From Aphrophora alni (Eukaryota; Arthropoda; Insecta; Hemiptera; Aphrophoridae), in assembly GCA_963513935.1 (NCBI GenBank), contig OY740772.1, forward strand, positions 16,214,098 through 16,278,097: a stretch of 64,000 nt of DNA. Reading direction: 5' to 3'. Positions 22,495 through 35,049 of this stretch are shown one piece after another. The position numbers and the translations under genes are program-made. Every line of letters begins with the position of its first letter. Positions within the stretch are counted from its first letter, which is position 1. The notes under the pieces were generated by a model. The model was not told where the DNA came from. It saw only the letters and a list, made by a program, of their open reading frames with translations, and did not search any database.

Positions 22495-24425
22495 ACAAAT
22501 GTAATAGGTAACACATATAACAAGCAATCTATAGATAATATGTTTATAACAAGCCATCCAAAGGTAATATGTTTATAACAAGCAAATCTAAAGGTAATAT
22601 GTTTATAACAAGTAATATACAAATAATATTTGTTTATAACAAGCAATCTACTGGTAATATATTTATCAAGCAATCTACAGGTAATATGTTTATAACAAGC
22701 AATCTACAGGTAATATATCAAGCAATCTACAGGTAATATATTTATAACAAGCCGTCCACAGGTAATATGTGTTATAACAAGCAATCTACAGGTAATATGT
22801 TTATAACAAGCAATCTACAGGTAATATATTTATCAAGTAATCTACAAATAATATTTGTTTATAACAAGCAATCTACTGGTAATATATTTATCAAGCAATC
22901 TACAGGTAATATGTTTATAACAAGCAATCTACAGGTAATATATTTATCAAGCAATCTACAGGTAATATATTTATAACAAGCCGTCCACAGGTAATATGTG
23001 TTATAACAAGCAATCTACAGGTAATATGTTTATAACAAGCAATCTACAGGTAATATATTTATCAAGTAATCTACAGGTAATATGTTTATAATAAGTAATA
23101 TACAAATAATATTTGTTTATAATAAGCAATCTACAGGTAATATATTTATCAAGCAATCTACAGGTAATATGTTTATAACAAGCCATCTACAGGTAATATG
23201 TTTATAACAAGCCATCTACATGTAATATGTTTATAACAAGCAATCTACAGGTAATATAATTTATAACAAGCCATCTAAAGGTTATATATTTATGAAGTAA
23301 TCTACAGGTAATATGTTTATAACAATCATCTACAGGTAATATGTTTATAACAAGCAATCTACAGGTAATATATTTATCAACCAATCTACAGGTAATATGT
23401 TTATAACAAGCCATCTACAGGTAATATGTTTATAACAAGCCATCTACAGGTAATATGTTTATAACAAGCAATCTACAGGTAATATAATTTATAACAAGCC
23501 ATCTAAAGGTTATATATTTATCAAGTAATCTACAGGTAATATGTTTATAACAATCATCTACAGATAATATGTTTATAACAAGCCATCCAAAGGTAATATG
23601 TTTATAACAAGCAATCTACAGGTAATATATTTATCAAGTAATCTACAGGTAATATGTTTATAATAAGTAATATACAAATAATATTTGTTTATAACAAGCA
23701 ATCTACTGGTAATATATTTATCAAGCAATCTACAGGTAATATGTTTATAACAAGCAATCTACAGGTAATATATTTATCAAGCAATCTACAGGTAATATAT
23801 TTATAACAAGCCGTCCACAGGTAATATGTGTTATAACAAGCAATCTACAGGTAATATGTTTATAACAAGAAATCTACAGGTAATATATTTATCAAGTAAT
23901 CTACAGGTAATATGTTTATAATAAGTAATATACAAATAATATTTGTTTATAATAAGCAATCTACAGGTCATATATTTATCAAGCAATCTACAGGTAATAT
24001 GTTTATAACAAGCCATCTACAGGTAATATGTTTATAACAAGCCATCTACAGGTAATATGTTTATAACAAGCAATCTACAGGTAATATAATTTTATAACAA
24101 GCCACCTAAAGGTTATATATTTATCAAGTAATCTACAGGTAATATGTTTATAACAATCATCTACAGGTAATATGTTTATAACAAGCCATCCAAAGGTAAT
24201 ATGTTTATAACAAGCAATATACAGGTAATATATTTATCAAGTAATCTACAGGTAATATGTTTATAACAAGCCATCTACAGGTAATATGTTTATAACAAGC
24301 AATCTACAGGTAATATAATTTATAACAAGCCATCTAAAGGTTATATGTTTATAACAAGCCGTCTAAAGGTAATATGTTTATAACAAGCAAACTACAGGTA
24401 ATATATTTATAACAATCAGTCCACA
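22495..24425 (+). repeat. 29-bp minisatellite with 830-bp higher-order repeat
   Basis: About 1.9 kb is built of a unit near ACAAGCAATCTACAGGTAAT + ATGTTTATA (about 29 bp), with a shorter variant (ATATTTATCAAG) alternating with it. Rare variant units recur at a fixed offset of 830 bp. The AATAATATTTG variant is at 22847 and 23677, and another copy is at 23105 and 23935. The second half is therefore a duplicate of the first, differing by few bases. The many short ORFs on both strands (repeating CRLLDKYITC-like peptides) are products of the repeat, not genes. Confidence 0.95.
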
Positions 24426-24569
24426 GTCTAACACTAGAAACTAAGAAGGAAGCCCATTGATAAAGCAGTGAAAATAACTAAGAATAGATAAACATGATCA
24501 AGTCACAAAACTACACAAAATAAATAATAACAACTCCAAATTGTAACAAGAACGATGGTCAACTAAATT

Positions 24570-24795
24570 TTGGTTTTCCTTGTTTAAAAACCTCTCGGCC
24601 ATCATAATCTTATAAAAAAGAAAAGAACATAAAAGGACCCTTAGAATACTCTATTATGTCATTATGCATTAGGGTCAGAAAAGAGAGAACTAACCCAACA
24701 CTGCATAAAAAAAAATGTAGATCCAGCTGAGGAACTCGGGATTATAACACCCGTACTTACAATTAATAGGTGAGCCCCTCAGGATGATTAGCTAA
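24570..24795 (+). repeat. Dispersed family B copy
   Basis: A fairly complete copy. It starts with 'cctctcggccatcat', passes through 'agggtcagaaaagagagaac' and 'ctaacccaacactgcat', then TGTAGATCCAGCTGAGGAA, and ends 'aggtgagcccctcaggatg'. It follows the minisatellite directly. Confidence 0.7.
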
Positions 24796-24799
24796 ATAA

Positions 24800-25549
24800 A
24801 CGGGGTTGTGTGCCAACGGATTTACCTAACGGTTTAATCACGACGAACAACATTTGTTCTCTCTCTATCTTATCGCTTGACCTTGTAGTAAGTCCTTGTG
24901 GAGATATAACCGAAAACATATCAGCCTTTTCTTAAATAGAGGAATCATTTTCAATTTTGTATTAAATAAATGTATAATGTACTTAGTTTAATACTGGCTG
25001 ATATGTTTGGCTTTTAACTTTTACCAATAATATGAACAATCCACCATTTTACTATGACTCTACAGCCGTTTCAAAATATCAATGTTGGTAACACTGCAAT
25101 TTAATAAAACTTGGACAAAACGTAAACGCTATGGTATAAACGCTTTTTTTACTATATAAATTTACGAACCTAATGTATTGTTCGGAATACTATTGTAAAA
25201 TATTCTTTGTCCAGTTTTTTGTTAAAAGCCTCGCATTTTGCAATAGGTTTTAAAAGTAGTATTTAAGGGTTTAAACTATAAATGTCCTTACCACGGTGCT
25301 GGGATTGTTAAAGTGGTTAGAATCGTATGTATTATTAAGAGAGAAAGTTACAAATGTACAGCATTTACAGAATTTATATTACTGGGAATGTTAAATTGCA
25401 TTAACTTTGACAAGATTCAAAGCTAAAAAAAATTGATAGGCGCCATCTATGTACTTATCCAGCCACATTAAACAATGTACGTAAGTTTACTCATTTGTTT
25501 TACTTGAAAAAAAATAATGAAAATCTATAGAATCAATGTACTAGGTGTC
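24800..25549. other. No gene recognised
   Basis: AT-rich sequence with no ORF over 60 codons and no repeat I could match. Confidence 0.5.
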
Positions 25550-26000
25550 GGAATTTGGGGAGATCACATAGCTACAATTTCTGTATTGGAAATTAGTTAA
25601 GATGTTTTTGTTGATGGCATCTAAAAGTAATGCGCAAAAGTTTATTTATATAATAAATGTCAAATTGTATAGGAAAATCAAGAAGTCTTACCCAGCAGGG
25701 TAAATTTGTTTAAAACAATTTGGTTTACTTGTTTTTAGGGATTGGTAACATTACATACAGAATTCAAATTTGCACAGTTTTATCTAATTTAGTGTGTTTA
25801 AGTTAAATAACACACGATATATAACTGTTAAAAATGGCCGCCATTGGATATTTCTGAATTTCAATAGGGTTCTATATGACCACAATAAAGTGCCCTATAT
25901 ACATATTTTCATGTGCCTATATTAATTTTCGTGGCCACTATTATTATGTTTACGTATAGACGGTATATCGACAACCACTTTTTCGGTTTCCAGAGTCCAT
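25550..26000 (-). repeat. Dispersed family A copy, minus strand
   Basis: Inverted landmarks: 'gggattggtaacattacatacag' near 25738, 'tttttatctaatttagtgtg', ATGGCCGCCATTGGATATTT near 25834, and 'acgtatagacggtatatcgacaac'. The facing pair of short ORFs at 25909-26154 is a by-product. Confidence 0.55.
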
Positions 26001-27700
26001 ACAACTTGAAGCTCATAAAAAAACTTTTTTTTTTTACATCTATCACACTTACTCTATACATCGTATACATAGTTAGTAAAATTAATTTTAATTTCAAAAA
26101 TATTACACAATTTTGACACACAAAATTAACACCAACTTCCTCACACACCCACAAATAAATCCAAATCTCAACAAAAGTAAAATTTGTAAATCGAATTTTT
26201 ACTTAAGGCTGTCAATATTTGTTTTCATTTATTCAACAGACAGATTACAAATAAAAGATTGCAAAATGTTAAGAAAATAATTAATTAATTTTTAAATTAT
26301 TATAACATTAAAAAAATTTAATATGACTGACTTTACAACATTATAAAAACAAACTGAATGTGTCAGGCTGTCTGAGGTGTTTAATTTTATGAACAACAGT
26401 TCAAAGTAACCACTGTCTACATGAACCGAAACCAAATACTCGTACAAATAAAAATAGTTTAAATATTTCGCATACCTTTTTACACTAACTAGTCAATAAC
26501 TTCCAACTTTTTCTATTCCACAACTTTAACATTTAACATGTGTTTATTTTCCAATATTTTAATCTGATCATTGTTAACACACCAACAAAAAATAGCACAT
26601 ATTTTTCTTCTGACACTGGACATGAAGACAAAGTTTGTTCAATTTTAGCGCCGAATCGTGTGTGATCAAGATATAAAATTTCTGATTTTGTTGCCAGTAT
26701 ATGACACTTAATTTAGGCATTGATCTCCATATTACACCAAACGACAGCCTAAACAAATTTTGAGTAAGTAGGTATATTTTGACTCTATCTCGCTGTGTGT
26801 GGTTTTAATGTGGAAGAGAGAAATGCTTCATACATCATCAGATTAACCAGGTATGTAGGATTAAAGATAATCAAACCCAAAACCACAATTATTTAATAAA
26901 ACAAACTTTTATCTCCTGGTGTACATTTCAGTAGCATAGTTAACATCCTCAGAGGTTGAGTATTATACAAACACTGTATTTAGGTATTTTCATAGTGTCA
27001 GGATAACACATCATCTCGTTAAGATAGCTGCTTTTACTGCTAGGGTGACCAAAACAAAAATCTATGAATATAATAGAAATAACTAATATTTGCATACTAA
27101 CTTTTATTTTTTGAATTTTTGTAGTACTATTATTTATTCTATAAAATTTTATATCGTAAAATACGTGTATGTGTTTTAACAAGATGATATATTTAACATT
27201 AATACTTTACATTTATTCAATTATAAAATGAGTAGCTTATTCTTAATCTCGGGATTCAGAAGTCCAATAGTAACTCTTACTTAGGCTATTTGTACAACAC
27301 TTTTTGTTGTACAACATAAATTAAAACAATAAAAACTTAATTTAAACTATAAGGAATATGATAAAAAAAAATGTGGTGGATTGCGGTTTTAAAAAATGGT
27401 ATTCATATTGCTTGTTAATAAGAGTTCTTACTTTCACAGTTTTGAGTTTGTTATTATCCTTACTGAATTTTGAGACAGTTGTAATTTTCGTTAATTTTTA
27501 CTCTATGTAATCTGGATGAAAGATGAATTTATAATAAATTCCAAGGAAGGATAAACAACTATATATATTTCACTCGCCAATATTTTTAAGCTTGAATGTT
27601 ATATTTTAGCTACTGAGCGCTTTATATCACTGAAATAATTATTTAAAGCACTTTATCTTCCTGGATCTGTAACAATAATGCTGCCTCTTTGGATGTTGTG
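26001..27700. other. No gene recognised; one short perfect hairpin
   Basis: AT-rich. A hairpin with 10-base perfect arms (TTGTACAACA at 27290-27299, complement at 27305-27314, 5-base loop) is the only structure I noticed. Short ORFs at 26574-26756 and 26949-27182 have no motif. Confidence 0.5.
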
Positions 27701-27706
27701 AACTTT

Positions 27707-27807
27707 TCTTCTCCTTCTTCTTCTTCTTCTCCTTCATCTTCTTCTTCTTCTTCTTCTTCTTCTTCTTCTTCTTCTTCTTCTTCTTCTTCTTCTTCTTCTT
27801 TTTCTTC
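27707..27807. repeat. (CTT)n microsatellite
   Basis: Nearly pure CTT/TTC repeat, with a few CTC and CAT interruptions at the left end. The glutamate- and lysine-rich minus-strand ORFs (27639-27899) are translations of the repeat. Confidence 0.95.
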
Positions 27808-27899
27808 ACCATAGAGACTTCCTTTTCCACCCAAGTTATAGTTTTTCTTTCTCGTTTTATAAACATGTGACATTTAATGGGAATTCTATTACTATTCAT

Positions 27900-28440
27900 G
27901 TTGCATAAATTAAATTACATGGAGATACAAAATATGAATGATATTTATATCTTCTATGGGTTTGGGTTTAGATGAAACGGGTTATGTTTTTAGTTGGTGA
28001 TAATGAATATGTTTAATTTTATGCATGTAAAATCTTATAACTTTGGAATTTAGGTTTCTTTAATATTCATAAAAAATGTTTGCATTTATTCGTATGTTTA
28101 CATATTTTCAATCATTAAACTCTCCAAAAATACACATTAAACTTTGTTTCTGACCAAATGTTTCTAGAGATAAAAAGCTAAACCAACAAGGTTTGCAAGT
28201 TATAGCTTAACAAGGCTATATAACAATATCTGTTTCGTTGTGAAGCTTACATCGGTTTACAATACATTTCAAACGGGAAACAAGTGTAATCTACATTTTT
28301 CAAACATTACAAGATTATGTTCATTGTACCATAAATTTTAAAACACTAATTGTAAAAAGTTTAAAAACTGTTGATTTGTAAACCGTAAAACTGTAACATA
28401 CAATTTGTATTACAAAACACCATTCTTTAGTATTTGTATT
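27900..28440. other. No gene recognised
   Basis: AT-rich sequence without ORFs or repeats that I can match. Confidence 0.5.
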
Positions 28441-28442
28441 GT

Positions 28443-28960
28443 ACAGAGTGTTACAACAGTAGGGAAACGACTGCATAACTTTTCAACTAATAACATCAGA
28501 GAAACAAGAATTAAGCTTCACCTATTGGTCAAATTGGACAACCTTTTTGTAAACAGCCCAAATAAGGAGCCCCGTGGGTGTTAATGTAATTGTTGAAATC
28601 TAAACTTATTTACAGAGTGATATTTGGAAAACTTACCAAACCTATTATTTAAAATACAGAAAGAGATATGCATAATATGTTTTCGAGGCAGTTATTCATT
28701 TTGGAGGGAGCCTAAGAAAACGTATATATAAAAACAAAAACAAAAATCTTTCCTCCCTCTCAACTACACCATATTAAAAATGTGTAACGGACACATATGG
28801 CTTTTGATACTCAAATTAAATCCCATTAAAAACCATGAATTTCTGTTGTAAGAAAATAAAAATCGACCACTCTATAGCTTGCTACGCACATTAATGTTAT
28901 TTTGTAAGTTATTTTCTAGAATTTTATAAAAATAGATTATCGTACTATGATTATTTTAAT
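28443..28960 (+). repeat. CAGAGTG-ended repeat, possibly related to the fold-back group
   Basis: Begins TACAGAGTGTTACAACAGTA at 28442, and a second 'tttacagagtgatatttggaaaac' start follows near 28612. The ends resemble those of the TA-flanked CAGGGTG elements at 7350, 41897 and 42627. No right end was found. Confidence 0.3.
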
Positions 28961-29430
28961 ATAAGGTTCAATATTTAAGATTGAACAAAGTCAACAGCAG
29001 CAATGGACAAATTTTATAGTATTCATGACAGTAAAACTGGAGCAAAGAAAAACTTAGGTAATTTTTTCATAATTTTTAAAAAATATCTCTGTGGGTAGCT
29101 GTCATAAGAAAAAAAACACAAAAATTACGATTTTCTAAAAATTGAATCTAAAAATGTTGATTATAGTTTTCTCTTGTTTTTAAAGGACCTAAACACAACG
29201 TATTGGTCGCCATATCAAGCTATCAAGTCTTACTTGACTAACTCATGTTCTCATATGGCTCTGAAACTATCACAATATTTGAGGGATAGGTTTTCTTTTC
29301 TTACACCTTATCTTCCTAATATGTAAATGTGTAGAGTAGGAAGAAGATTAAATTGTTTACGGGGTACAGAGGTCGGATCTCTTTTACCAGTCAATGAAAT
29401 TAAAACTATTTTTAGTTTTTTGTTCGATTG
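28961..29430. other. No gene recognised
   Basis: AT-rich; nothing identifiable. Confidence 0.5.
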
Positions 29431-29439
29431 GTTGGGTTT

Positions 29440-29800
29440 ATATTAAGGAACATTGTATACTGTTTGTATAAGATGATTTTTGATCGCCTAAAAAAATTGA
29501 TGGACGCCATCATGTTATTTGCCCTACCCTATCACACAATATATATGATTCTTTCAATGTTTACAGATTCTCGTAATTTAATGCCAACAAATTTTCTTGG
29601 GTCTTATAGGAAATGTTAAATTGGTAGTCAGTCGGGAAAGTTTGTTTAAAACTGTTGGTACACAGGTTTTCTGTCTGACTGTAAATATACTTTCTTGACG
29701 TTGGCTATGCCCTAACGGGGCTCGAAGATGTTTTCCCCCGCTTCGCTCGTGTGGTGTCTCAGCCCTGGCGTGACAAGTATATGTAGATGTAATCTCTAAC
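29440..29800 (-). repeat. Dispersed family A copy, minus strand
   Basis: Inverted landmarks are 'atggacgccatcatgttatttgccctaccc', 'taggaaatgttaaattg', 'acaggttttctgtctgactgtaaat', a 'cgacgttggctatgcc' block, and CCGCTTCGCTCGTGTGGTGTC near 29739. The two short ORFs here are by-products. Confidence 0.65.
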
Positions 29801-29929
29801 AAGTTATGGAACAGTTAAGAAAGCATTTTCGTAGCAAAAGACAACAATGATGGCAGGTTTATTGAACGCAGATAAATTACCTATCCCTAATTCTTGTCTT
29901 TTCTCTTTGTTGAAACCAAGATATTAACT

Positions 29930-30170
29930 TTCACGGTATTCTTAGGGAAATACAGATTTTAAGTTATGTAAAATCAACTATGTATTTAGTTATAAGATCT
30001 ATACAGATATTAAGTTATGTCTATATGTAACAAGTTAAGTTAGAATTTACATATGTATTTTATTAGTTGTAAAATCTATATTAAGTATATCAATGTAACA
30101 TATGTATTCAATTAGTTTTAAGATATGTATGGGTATTAACTTTCTTAGTAATCATGGGAAAATACAGATG
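29930..30170 (+). repeat. Degenerate AT-rich tandem repeat
   Basis: Repeated words of the type AACTATGTATTTAGTTATAAGATCTATA and ACATATGTATTCAATTAGTTTTAAGATATGTAT (given as blocks) recur about every 50-60 bases. Highly diverged. Confidence 0.45.
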
Positions 30171-30560
30171 TAATAAAATAGGTAGTCACATTATTTTGTA
30201 TTGTTAAGTTATAAAGACTTTTGTAAGGAGTAGGCCACCTGTTCTCATTAGTTTTGTTAGAGGTACAGTTATCTTTCACCCCACTCCATAGGTCAAACAC
30301 ATATAACAATAACTTGACAAAGGGCCAGCCCAAGCCTCTATCTTACTGGCCAAGTGAGCTGTGGAGTGGTAGGGATTTTAGCTTGCACTCAGGTTATTAT
30401 AGTTTTAGGTTTAATTTTATTTCATTAGTAGATATGTAAGTTTAGATATAGTTTATAAGCAAGACCCTCCGATGATGATAACCATGTTATCGAAATGTAC
30501 ATCAGGGCATTTAGTGGAAATAAATAATAAAGAACAATTAATCAGATAATTGTTTTATTT
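30171..30560. other. Unidentified segment ending in a CGATGATGATAAC...GTTATCGAAA motif
   Basis: No ORF of note. Near 30469-30496 the sequence CCGATGATGATAAC, then CAT, then GTTATCGAAAT contains a 6-bp stem followed by GAAA. This pattern is reminiscent of the 3' regions of some retroelements. The identity is not established. Confidence 0.35.
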
Positions 30561-33110
30561 TAAAGTTTCTAGTGATTGTGGTTAGGAGCAAATTCGAATC
30601 ATTATTGTGAATTTCACCACAGGGCTCAACAAGATTTTTAACAAAAACGGAAATAGCCTCTTATAAAATAATAATTTCTCGAAATCGACTCTACCGATTT
30701 CGATTGGATTTTTAGTAAAATGTGAATATTAATGACGGGAACTCGTGTTAGGAATCGCAGGTTAAACATTACTACGGTTCAGAAATTATTGACAAACACA
30801 AAAATAAACTTTTGCTGTTATTAATAGCTCAATTAATGAAACACATTTAAGCTGAGTACTTGCTTGTGGCAGGACTAAGCTAGTTTATGCTCTTAATACA
30901 ATATATAAACTTTCTTTTTTTAAAACATGGTTCATTTTCACGGTTTAACTAACAACACCGGAACTGATATTTTTGGTAACGAATATTTTTGGATGGTTTT
31001 TATTCGATTTTGGTGGTGTCTAAGTGAAAAAAAGTTTGAGGTTTATGTTCGACAATTATATGTTTTAATATCTACTATTTTGAATAAATTTTTTACAATA
31101 CTGAAGATGATTACTTTACAAATAGAAACTACAACATTTCTTGTTAATAGACAAGATATTGTCTATAACCTTTCCTATATTACCGCTTTATATGAAAGCT
31201 AACATGCGTTATAATTTAATAACACAGTGAACTTGTTTACAACGGTTTCCTTGACTACGACTTAAAAGTCATCTATTAGCTTCTGTCACTCGCTTGGTGT
31301 AAATTACCGGTTACCATAGAAACAAAGGAAACTAGAACTTGCTTGTGTAAATTATTATAGAAAGTAAAATTGATTTAATAAAAGTTGTACACAATTTCTA
31401 ACAATAAAATATCCAAAATAGAATGATTTAAATAATTTAGTTTTTTAAACAACACATTTATTGAACATCTATTAACACATTTATGTGGAATATAACGTAT
31501 CAGACAGGCTACCTCATACAAATGTAACAAATACGATGTCAAAAACGTATTAATTAAAGTTTTGGATTTTCATTTATTGAAATTTACTGGTTGAGGATCA
31601 TTCATTCTTAAATTGGTCTTCGAAAAATAAATTTCCTTTTTAAAAAAAAATAATAAGAAATATACTTCATTTTATAAATAAAGTTGCATCCTCAAAATTA
31701 TGATATTTAATAACTATAACAGAGTTTTCTACTTCCCTATTACCGCCTTTTGAATGGCCTCCTTGTCCCGAATTTTACCCTTTATTTATGATTTCAATTC
31801 ATTTCAATCGGTTTAGCCTATTTTAAGAAATTAAAATTTTTTATAACAACCAAACGACTAATTTTTGGGGTTCTTAGTAATACCGCAGAAACCGAAATTT
31901 TTAAGCAGAATGCAAAAATGTAGATTAGATTTGTGGTAGTAAGAATCACCACAAATAGGTTATGTTAAAAAAAGCGGGGTTCGTATAACACACAAGCACC
32001 AAAATTGATTTATAATTTATGTTAATTTACATTTTTTTTCAAAAAGGTCCTTAACAGGAAGAAACGAGGTTCATGGTTCCAAACAAGTACCAAACATTTT
32101 TGATAACAATTAGTTTATGTTGGTTCCTATTTAGTTTTAAGAATGTGGGAGTGAGAAAGTTTGTGCATCGTTTTTGCACGTTTTTTTGCCGTTCTCATTT
32201 ATAAGTAGTGTAGATTTTTCAAAAAATTGCGGCGAATTTTATTTTTGAATCTAAGAAAGGATGCGTGAAAAAGTTAATGTAATGAAAAAAAACTTTAATC
32301 ATTGCTGTCATTAATAAGGCCTTCAAGCGAAATTGAAGTATAATTGTAAGAATGTTACATTGTGTTAAGTTTACATGATAAAATTTAATTGTTAAGTAAT
32401 TAAAAATGTTTGTACATTTACCTAAGTTTGTATAGTTGACATGTTTATTTATTTATTTTATTATTATTATTTTTGTTACGTACATTTACTTTAATTTATT
32501 TGCAGGTAATATATAATGCAAATTATTCAGTATCTAAGTTATATAAACATACACAAGTTTGTTTAATTCTTACATTTCCACCTCCAACAGTTATTCCTTA
32601 CTCTATTATTTTACTCTAATCTGCTCTCTGACGTTTGCATATTAACTCACCGCCATTCCACATGAAACCAAATACAATTTTCCGCGCGAACAAAGTTCTA
32701 ATTTTCTCCTCTAACCACAGAAACGTCAGGCGTCGGTTAGGCAATATAGATACAGTCCGTATATTTATTGCCTGTGTTTATTATTATTCCAGAAGACTAA
32801 ATATTAGCACTTCTTTATAAGAAATTATTTATTATTATTTTAAAAACTGTTTATATTCATTTCACCTGGAAAATATTAACAATAATTTGTACAACAGCTG
32901 TCCTCATTGTGATATAATTCTTTGCGTTTATATGAACACCATTACTCAAAACAAAAATACATAATTTTGCATACCTTAGCTTTTATTTAATATATACTAA
33001 GAATATTTCTTTTGTTTCTTTGTGTATACTTAAATATTACAAATGACTACGTATTTACGCTTAGAACAAATGTAAAATATTCAGAAAAGTTTTGACGATT
33101 TTTTCTTCTT
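30561..33110. other. No gene recognised
   Basis: About 2.5 kb of AT-rich sequence. A 91-codon plus-strand ORF at 30927-31202 starts at ATG after AT-rich sequence and reads as MVHFHGLTNNTGTDIFGNEY and onward. It has no motif I can name and no flanking gene signals, so I leave it as unsupported. A motif of the type 'caattcatttcaatcggtttagcc' near 31800 suggests old retroelement sequence. Confidence 0.45.
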
Positions 33111-33455
33111 CTTCTCGCGATTGCGTTCTCGCGTAATAACAGTCACGATTTGTTGTTTTTCTTTTCGGATTCGTTCTAGCCGGAAAGGGATACGTTCCAG
33201 GGGTCCGGCAAGATGTGGATCGGAGTATAGGTTTATGGAAAGGTTCTTGGCTCAGTCTCAGGGCGTTCAGGAGCGAACCAGAGGTTTATACTCCACCCTT
33301 AATACTTCATCATGGCCAAAAGGTCATTTAGGGTAAGGTTGGGGGGAAAGAGGTTCTAACCCTATAGCTACTAATCGTCCCGATTTCCGATGTAAAAGAT
33401 TTAGTAACTATCCTATTCTAAGCTGCCTGCCTATCTATGGGCCCATGGCAAGGAA
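33111..33455 (+). other. GC-richer unidentified segment before the 30-bp minisatellite
   Basis: GC content is clearly above the surroundings. A 71-codon ORF (33121-33336) runs through it without a recognised domain. GGAGTATA (33224) and TATACTCC (33287) form a short inverted repeat about 55 bases apart. The origin is unknown; it might belong to a retroelement. Confidence 0.35.
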
Positions 33456-33456
33456 G

Positions 33457-33787
33457 AGGCTGAATATTCTCCAGCTAGGAACGGGAAAGCTGAAATTTCT
33501 CCAGCGGAGAGCGGTAGGCTGTATATTCTCCAGCGGGGAACGAGGAGGCTGAATATTCTTCAGCTAGGAACGAGGAGGTTGAATATTCTTCAGCTAGGAA
33601 CGAGGAGGTTGAATATTCTTCAGCTAGGAACGAGGAGGTTGAATATTCTTCAGCTAGGAACGAGGAAGCTGAATATTCTTCAGCTAGGAACGAGGAGGTT
33701 GAATATTCTTCAGCTAGGAACGAGGAAGCTGAATATTCTCCAGCTGGGAACGGGAAGGTTGAATATTCTCCAGCTAGGAACGGGGAG
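33457..33787 (+). repeat. 30-bp minisatellite, about 11 units
   Basis: The unit is close to GAGGAGGTTGAATATTCTTC + AGCTAGGAAC. Six central units are nearly identical and the edge units are diverged, as expected for unequal crossing over. The period is divisible by three, so the plus frame is open through the array (33579-33902) and repeats the decapeptide LNILQLGTRR. I regard it as a repeat rather than a gene: the ORF starts within the array and its unique tail (after 33787) has no known motif. Confidence 0.9.
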
Positions 33788-33902
33788 AACTGGAAAAAAA
33801 ATGTGTTTTGTTTTTTTCGTCATTTATTGCATCGTGTTGACGACCTCATTAAGTGATTCAGTAATTGAAGCTTATAGAAGTCCCGAAACGAGTCATATTT
33901 AA

Positions 33903-34790
33903 AAGACCTGAAGAGAGGTCACGTGACAGTTTTAGAGATAAGATACTCTATTACTGTATATTGAATTGTTTATGCTACATATCTCAAGAACCAAAATTTT
34001 ACAAAATATAAACTCCTTTTAATGCTGAAGAAATTGTATCTTCCAGTTTATTGTATGTCGAAAGTAGACAAAATATTAATAAAAAATTTAACATTTTTGG
34101 ATTTATACAAATTTTCTTTATAACTTGATGTCAAGAATCATTTAATACAGTTTGGCAACTTACTAGACATCCTGTTCATATACATTAGAAACTACTAAAA
34201 ACATGTTCTGAAGACCAATTATTTATTGTTCTTTGTAATACATCACTTAGACTACGATTTTAATAGTTCAAATTTTATTTGGAAAATTGTGTAATATTTG
34301 CACATTTCAAAAGTAAATCGATACTAGTTGTCACAGCGCAGAAATTCTGCGCATTCATATTGAATAACAATCTAAATAAAATCTTGAATAAGATTAAATC
34401 AGCTGTTCAAATAATTTAGATTGCTCTGAAATTAATTATAATAATGGCTTTGATAATTTTTAAACCAATGTTATAATTTATTTTACAAATTTGAAAGATA
34501 AAAATTACGTATCAAACATAAATAAAATTCTGTATAGTTCCCTACGGAGAAGACATTTTTAAAATGGAGGGTTTAAAATATTTGTCAGTTCAGGTGACGT
34601 GCCATGAAACAGAATTCCAGGAGATAGAATACCACGAGGAGAAATAATTAAGACAAAATAGACGCCTGCAAAGTAGTAGGAGATGTGAGAGAAGAAATCT
34701 TATAAAAGTGTGGATGAAAAACCATAACCCTGTAGGGATCCAGACATTAAAACAATAAAAATTGTTGTTTTATCCTTTAGCTTATCTCAC
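33903..34790. other. No gene recognised
   Basis: AT-rich sequence without ORFs or matched repeats. Confidence 0.5.
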
Positions 34791-34822
34791 TCACTTAAAA
34801 ACAAATTAATTGCAGCCTGGTT

Positions 34823-34867
34823 AACACTTTGCTCTTATATCTAATGAAGATATAAGAGCAAAGTGTT
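34823..34867 (+). repeat. Perfect 20-bp stem with 5-base loop
   Basis: Arms AACACTTTGCTCTTATATCT (34823-34842) and its exact reverse complement (34848-34867) enclose AATGA. It is too short for a typical animal pre-miRNA and has no T-run after it. It may be the remnant of a palindromic element. Confidence 0.8.
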
Positions 34868-35049
34868 ATTCTATAAGCAGAAGAGTCAAATAATTTCTGT
34901 TAGATCCATGATTTGTAATCTACGTTTTATGAAATATCCCCATCTGTGTATACATTTTTAGGCACATATGTTAAAAATATCTTTACAAACCTATTTCAGA
35001 TTTGTGTCCAAAAATTGCAATAATCTGTTGCAATAAAAACATACTTTCT

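Noticed and set aside
22495..24425. Possible CRISPR-like array of short regular repeats
   Set aside because: There are no unique spacers; the whole unit repeats. The context is eukaryotic. It is a minisatellite.
27639..27899. Lys- and Glu-rich ORFs
   Set aside because: These are translations of the (CTT)n microsatellite.
30927..31202. 91-codon ORF as a host gene
   Set aside because: No recognised motif, no second copy, no splice or flanking support; possible in AT-rich DNA by chance.
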